Below are positions 60,631 through 64,000 of a stretch of 64,000 bases of DNA, piece after piece; the stretch's first letter is position 1; every line of letters starts with the position of its first letter. The position numbers and the translations under genes were made by a program. Under the pieces are notes generated by a model that had not been told where the DNA came from, did no database searches, and saw only the letters and a program-made list of their open reading frames with translations. The stretch is from Nocardia niigatensis NBRC 100131 (GTDB taxonomy: Bacteria; Actinomycetota; Actinomycetes; Mycobacteriales; Mycobacteriaceae): positions 155,623-219,622 of the forward strand of contig NZ_BAGC01000113.1 in NCBI RefSeq assembly GCF_000308655.1, written 5' to 3'.

Positions 60631-61144
60631 TCCAACGATGTTCGTCCGACATGCGTCGGTGGATGCGGACGGTGATTGATTGGCCCCCTAGCAGAATGTC
60701 GGGCCGAGGTAGGAACACCTTCGTGCCTAACTAGTGAGTAACTTTACGGATTCCAGGTTGGGCGTTCAACCGGAACCGCTGTTTCAGCGCTGTGGGAATG
60801 GTCACCTCCGAGCTATTCGAGTCTGTATGTGTAACAAAGGGTTTGATGTAACTTATCGGCCCACTTGGCAATTCATTCGCAACTGGTCAAATGTCCTGAG
60901 CGTGCGCTCACTTGCTCGATCGCTTCCTGTTTGCCCGATCCGGCCGGCCGAATTCGTGGCGAACTCGATGCCTTTTCGGTCACCATGTGCTCGGAGCCGA
61001 TTGGCAACGGGGGACGGATCGGAGCGCCCGTGACTACTCGCGCCGCCTTGCGAAGGCGGTACGGGCATTGCCAGTCGAATGCCAGTGCCGTGGTGCAGGC
61101 TGTGCCGTTCTGACTCGCACCGACAACGAGAGGACTATCGAGTA
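60631..61144. other. Intergenic region without recognised genes
   Basis: About 510 bases, less GC-rich than the surroundings. Several short open frames start here but none has a ribosome-binding site or a product that reads like a protein family. The region probably holds the promoter of the hydrolase at 61145 and the 5' part of the acyl reductase control region. Confidence 0.5.
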
Positions 61145-61748
61145 GTGAGCACCATCGTGGTCTCGTACGGACTGCAGGCCCGTGAGGACAGTGTCTGGTT
61201 CCCGGCGTTCCGCGCGGAGCTGAGTGATCTGGGGCATCAGGTCGTCATCCCGAATCTGCCGGATATCGATACGCCGCAATGTGATCCGTGGCGCGAGGCC
61301 TTGGCGGCGGCCGCGGCGGGCAACCCCCCCGGAGGACACCGTGCTGGGCGGGCACAGTTTCGGCGCGGTGAACGTACTGCGTGTGCTCGAAGCTCACGAC
61401 GTGAGCGTGGGAACTTTCGCGGGCGTCGTGCTCGTCTCGGCCTCCGCCCACGAGGTCGGCTACGACCTGCTCGCCGGATTCTTCGAAGGCGGCTTCGACT
61501 GGAACCGAATCCGCGCCGCCGCCACCGGGTTCCGGGTCCTGCAGGCCATCGACGACCCGGTCAACGCACCGGATCCGCTCGAGCACGTCGGTATCCTGGT
61601 CCGCGAACTCGGCGCGGTCGCCATGGTTCTCCCCGACGGCGGCCACCTCGCCGCCTATCCCGAGCGCCACATGGAACTGCCCGAGGCGGTCCGCCTGGTT
61701 CAGGAATGCCTGGCCGCACTCCGGCCCGCGGCACCGCTCATTCGTTGA
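61145..61748 (+). pseudogene. RBBP9/YdeN-like serine hydrolase, frameshifted
   Basis: The start in frame 1 (VSTIVVSYGLQAREDSVWFP, HQVVIPNLPDIDTPQCDPWR) breaks at a run of seven C (61324-61330). The rest continues one frame over: PEDTVLGGHSFGAVNVLRVL with the nucleophile motif GHSFG, then AIDDPVNAP (aspartate) and LPDGGHLAAYP (histidine). All catalytic parts are present, so a single C insertion is the only defect; it may be a sequencing error or a true mutation. With six C the product would be about 200 aa. Confidence 0.75.
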
Positions 61749-61995
61749 CGCAGCGGACGTCGCCGTCTGCGGTCTGATTCACGATCGTGAAGGGCGGGCA
61801 GCGGCGGAGGTTTCCCCACTCGCCGGCGATGCACGAGTCGTACTCGTGCGGGTCGTCGGTCGGCACCCGGGTCCCGGTGTGGCATCCCTGGTCCGCCGGG
61901 TCGGCTCCGGCCGGGCCGGCCCCGATGGCCACGGTGGGAGCGCTCAGGGCGAGACCGGTGACAACGATCCCGACTGCCACTCGACTGCGCTTCAT
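61738..61995 (-). CDS. Small secreted CBM14-like protein
   Basis: 85 aa. Signal peptide (VAVGIVVTGLALSAPTVAIG, cleavage after GAGADP region), then about 48 residues with four cysteines in the spacing of peritrophin/CBM14 chitin-binding domains: QGCHTGTRVPTDDPHEYDSC, GEWGNLRRCPPFTI, DVRCVNE. AGGAGGG lies before ATG 61995. Overlaps the 3' end of the convergent hydrolase by 11 bp. Confidence 0.6.
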   Translation of the reverse strand: MKRSRVAVGIVVTGLALSAPTVAIGAGPAGADPADQGCHTGTRVPTDDPHEYDSCIAGEWGNLRRCPPFTIVNQTADGDVRCVNE

Positions 61996-62239
61996 CGGCC
62001 CTCCTGATCTCGGCGTTCGCCGGGGACTCGACCGATCCACACCCCAGCGTGGTCCCCGGCATCTGATTGGGACGGCGAGTGAGCACCGCTCGCCACGAAA
62101 CTCGGAACAAGTATGACGATCGGTCTACCTGGGAGGGAATCCGACAATCATCACACTTGCCGCGACCGGGGCCCGAGTACCGCGCCGCCATGATTGCGGT
62201 CACACATCACGGCGCGGATCAGGGCGGGCGGACGGGTCG

Positions 62240-63151
62240 TTACGTTTCTTCGACGGCCCAGGTGGGCAGCGGTTCGCGCGCCGCGAGCCACTGCCGGGGG
62301 ATGCCCCGGACCGGGCCGTGGTCGCCGATGCCTGTGTGCGCCGCCACAATTCCGCCGACGATCGCGGCGGTGGTGTCCGCGTCGCCGCCCGCCGCCACAC
62401 AGGCGGTGACGGCCGCGGGGTAGTCGCGCAGGTGGGTGGCGGCGGCCCAGAGTGTGAACGGCACGGTGTCCTGGGCGGTGACCTGGGAACCGTTGCCGAG
62501 TTCGTACGCCGCCTCGGCAACGGTGCGGCCCAGCAGTTTTCGAGCGCGGCGCACGCCGTCGGCGGTGCGCCCGTCGACCAGATAGGGTTCGACGGCATCG
62601 AGTAATTCGGCTGGGGCACAGCCTTTTCCACACGTGGCCGCGGCATGGCTCGCGGCGACGGCGACGGCCATGGCGCCGATGATGGCCTCCGCGTGCCGGT
62701 GCGTCACCTCGGCCGAGAACGCGGCCTGTGCCGCCACCCGGTCCAGCTCGCCGGGCAAGGCGGCTCCCAGCGGGGCGACGCGCATGGCGGCCCCGTTGCC
62801 CCAGGATCCGCGCCCGTCGAACAGCGCGCCGGCGGCCTCCGCCCACGGACGGCCCTCACGAATCCGATGCAGCAGCGCCACCGTGCCTCCGCTGTATCCC
62901 CGGTAGGGCTCGCACCGATCGGCGAAGGCCGCGGCCAGCGCGTCTCGATCGATGCGGCCCCGGTTGCGGATCTCCACGAACACCGAGCAGGCCATTTCGG
63001 TGTCATCGGTCCATTCCCACGGCGCGGCCGGTGGCCGGCCGGCGATCAGGTCGGGCAGGGAACGCCCGGGCACAAAGAACTGCGCCCCCAACGCATCTCC
63101 GACGGACAGCCCTTCGAGACTGTCGCGGGCAGTATTCGTTTGAAAAGACAT
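62240..63151 (-). CDS. ADP-ribosylglycohydrolase family protein
   Basis: 303 aa. DSLEGLSVGDALGAQFF begins the ARH fold, and APWEWTDDTEMAC carries the first metal ligands (TDDT). The second metal site is CVAAGGDADTTAAIVGG. These magnesium-dependent enzymes remove ADP-ribose from proteins, nucleic acids or small molecules. It follows the rpoB2-like gene by 102 bp on the same strand, a place where rpoC would be expected for the main rpoB. The substrate is unknown. Confidence 0.88.
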   Translation of the reverse strand: MSFQTNTARDSLEGLSVGDALGAQFFVPGRSLPDLIAGRPPAAPWEWTDDTEMACSVFVEIRNRGRIDRDALAAAFADRCEPYRGYSGGTVALLHRIREGRPWAEAAGALFDGRGSWGNGAAMRVAPLGAALPGELDRVAAQAAFSAEVTHRHAEAIIGAMAVAVAASHAAATCGKGCAPAELLDAVEPYLVDGRTADGVRRARKLLGRTVAEAAYELGNGSQVTAQDTVPFTLWAAATHLRDYPAAVTACVAAGGDADTTAAIVGGIVAAHTGIGDHGPVRGIPRQWLAAREPLPTWAVEET

Positions 63152-63253
63152 ACGGCGGCCATAGTGCCAACCGCGTCGAGGCCCTGCAAAGCCGGACCGG
63201 CGAATGTGCCGCGTCCCACGGGGAGCTGGGAAAGCGGCACATTGCCGAGTCAT

Positions 63254-64000
63254 TCAGCCGGTCAGGTCGGTGATGGTCGCGGATTCGTTGTGGGTGACGG
63301 TGATTCCGAGATTGGTGGCGGCACGGTCGAAGTCGTCATCGGGCTGCCGGAGTTCGATGGCGGAACCCGCGGAGAGGACTTCGACATTGAGGCAGAGGGA
63401 TTGGAGTTCCTTGAGCAGCACCTTGAAGGATTCGGGAACACCCGGTTCGGGAATGTTCTCGCCCTTGACGATCGCCTCGTACACCTTCACGCGGCCGACC
63501 ACGTCGTCGGACTTGATGGTGAGGAGCTCCTGCAGGGTGTAGGCCGCGCCGTACGCCTGCATGGCCCAACATTCCATTTCACCGAAGCGCTGACCACCGA
63601 ACTGCGCCTTACCGCCGAGGGGCTGCTGCGTGATCATCGAGTACGGGCCTGTCGAACGCGCGTGGATCTTGTCGTCGACCAGGTGGTGCAGCTTGAGGAT
63701 GTACATGTAGCCCACCGCGATCGGGTACGGGAACGGTTCGCCGGTACGGCCGTCGAAGAGCGTCGCCTTGCCGTCCTCGCCGACCATGACCTCGCCGTCG
63801 CGGTTCGGCAGGGTCGAGCCGAGTAGTCCGGTCAGCTCCTCGGTGCGAGCACCGTCGAACACCGGGGTGGCGAGGTTGGTATCCGGTTGCGCGGACAGCA
63901 GTTCCGCGGGCAGGCGTTGGGCCCAGTCGGGGCGGGCGCCGTCGGTGAGCCGAATGTTCCAGCCCGCCTTGCCGACCCACCCGAGGTGGGTTTCGAGGAT
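63254..64000 (-). CDS. rpoB2: RNA polymerase beta subunit, second copy (rpoB2-like), 3' end only
   Basis: 248 codons of the C-terminus; the rest lies beyond the window edge. ETHLGWVGKAGW, LPNRDGEVMVGEDGKA, YILKLHHLVDDKIHARSTGP and FGEMECWAMQAYGAAYTLQ are core RpoB. The last 40 residues diverge from the usual actinobacterial end (NVEVLSAGSAIELRQPDDDF). rpoC does not follow: the next gene is an ADP-ribosylglycohydrolase. In N. farcinica a duplicate rpoB2 without rpoC confers rifampicin resistance; that parallel is the basis for the symbol. Confidence 0.8.
   Translation of the reverse strand: MLETHLGWVGKAGWNIRLTDGARPDWAQRLPAELLSAQPDTNLATPVFDGARTEELTGLLGSTLPNRDGEVMVGEDGKATLFDGRTGEPFPYPIAVGYMYILKLHHLVDDKIHARSTGPYSMITQQPLGGKAQFGGQRFGEMECWAMQAYGAAYTLQELLTIKSDDVVGRVKVYEAIVKGENIPEPGVPESFKVLLKELQSLCLNVEVLSAGSAIELRQPDDDFDRAATNLGITVTHNESATITDLTG

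Noticed and set aside
60734..61033. Possible 99-aa gene starting GTG at 60734
   Set aside because: No ribosome-binding site, no recognisable domain, and composition unlike neighbouring genes.
63254..64000. Main rpoB of the organism
   Set aside because: rpoC should follow within about 50 bp on the same strand; instead a glycohydrolase gene follows and the C-terminal sequence diverges.
1..64000. tRNA, rRNA, insertion sequences and CRISPR arrays
   Set aside because: None seen on reading both strands; a tRNAscan or ISfinder run would be needed to exclude them formally.

Overview
The window is high-GC actinobacterial DNA, most likely from a Nocardia or a close mycolate-producing relative. The evidence is a complete mce operon, an LCP-family wall ligase, a mycolic-acid-type methyltransferase, a WS/DGAT acyltransferase, a cutinase, an AlkB/rubredoxin alkane operon, a DUF397/XRE locus, and an rpoB copy with no rpoC behind it, which is the rpoB2 arrangement known from Nocardia. 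I see no tRNA, rRNA, CRISPR array, insertion sequence or phage module.

Layout. 1-9.5 kb: an LCP protein cut by the window edge, an HpnE-like flavoenzyme, a decayed 1.1 kb stretch with an oxidoreductase remnant, a LysE exporter, a divergent SDR/HxlR pair with two matching operators, a polysaccharide deacetylase and a KimA-type permease. 9.6-14.4 kb: a regulatory island with a GntR protein, DUF397 plus XRE/DUF5753, and two small genes whose promoters share one palindrome. 14.4-25 kb: a thioesterase, a LIP-type lipase, an acyl-CoA carboxylase beta chain, an ABC1/UbiB kinase, small secreted proteins and a GH38 alpha-mannosidase. 25-31.7 kb: the most unusual part. A translationally coupled pair encodes a TIR-nSTAND-WD40 protein (1434 aa) and a SLATT-type membrane protein. 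Next to it is a NarI-like protein that seems to have lost all four haem ligands.

31.7-37.3 kb: hydrocarbon oxidation, with a long-chain alcohol oxidase (GMC), a TetR regulator, alkB, two rubredoxins and a rubredoxin reductase, all overlapping. 37.5-47.2 kb: an mce operon (yrbEA, yrbEB, mceA-F, an Mce-associated protein, two TetR genes). 47.2-51.8 kb: an envelope glycan operon (DUF2334, methyltransferase, a GT2-kinase fusion) facing a GT39-type transferase. 52-60.6 kb: zinc alcohol dehydrogenase, CFA/mycolic methyltransferase, a bacterial expansin, an alpha/beta hydrolase, WS/DGAT, cutinase and a two-domain fatty acyl reductase. Three of these lipid genes carry AAC-N2-GTT palindromes close to their starts. 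61-64 kb: a frameshifted small hydrolase, a secreted CBM14-like protein, an ADP-ribosylglycohydrolase and the 3' end of the rpoB2-like gene.

Together the genes describe a lipid-centred lifestyle: alkanes, sterols or other lipids imported (Mce) and oxidised (AlkB, GMC oxidase), fatty acids reduced to alcohols and stored as wax esters or triacylglycerol (acyl reductase, WS/DGAT), and host or plant polymers attacked (cutinase, lipase, expansin). The TIR-STAND/SLATT pair is the best candidate for a little-described immune system. All functions are read from sequence motifs and remembered family knowledge; no database search was run.
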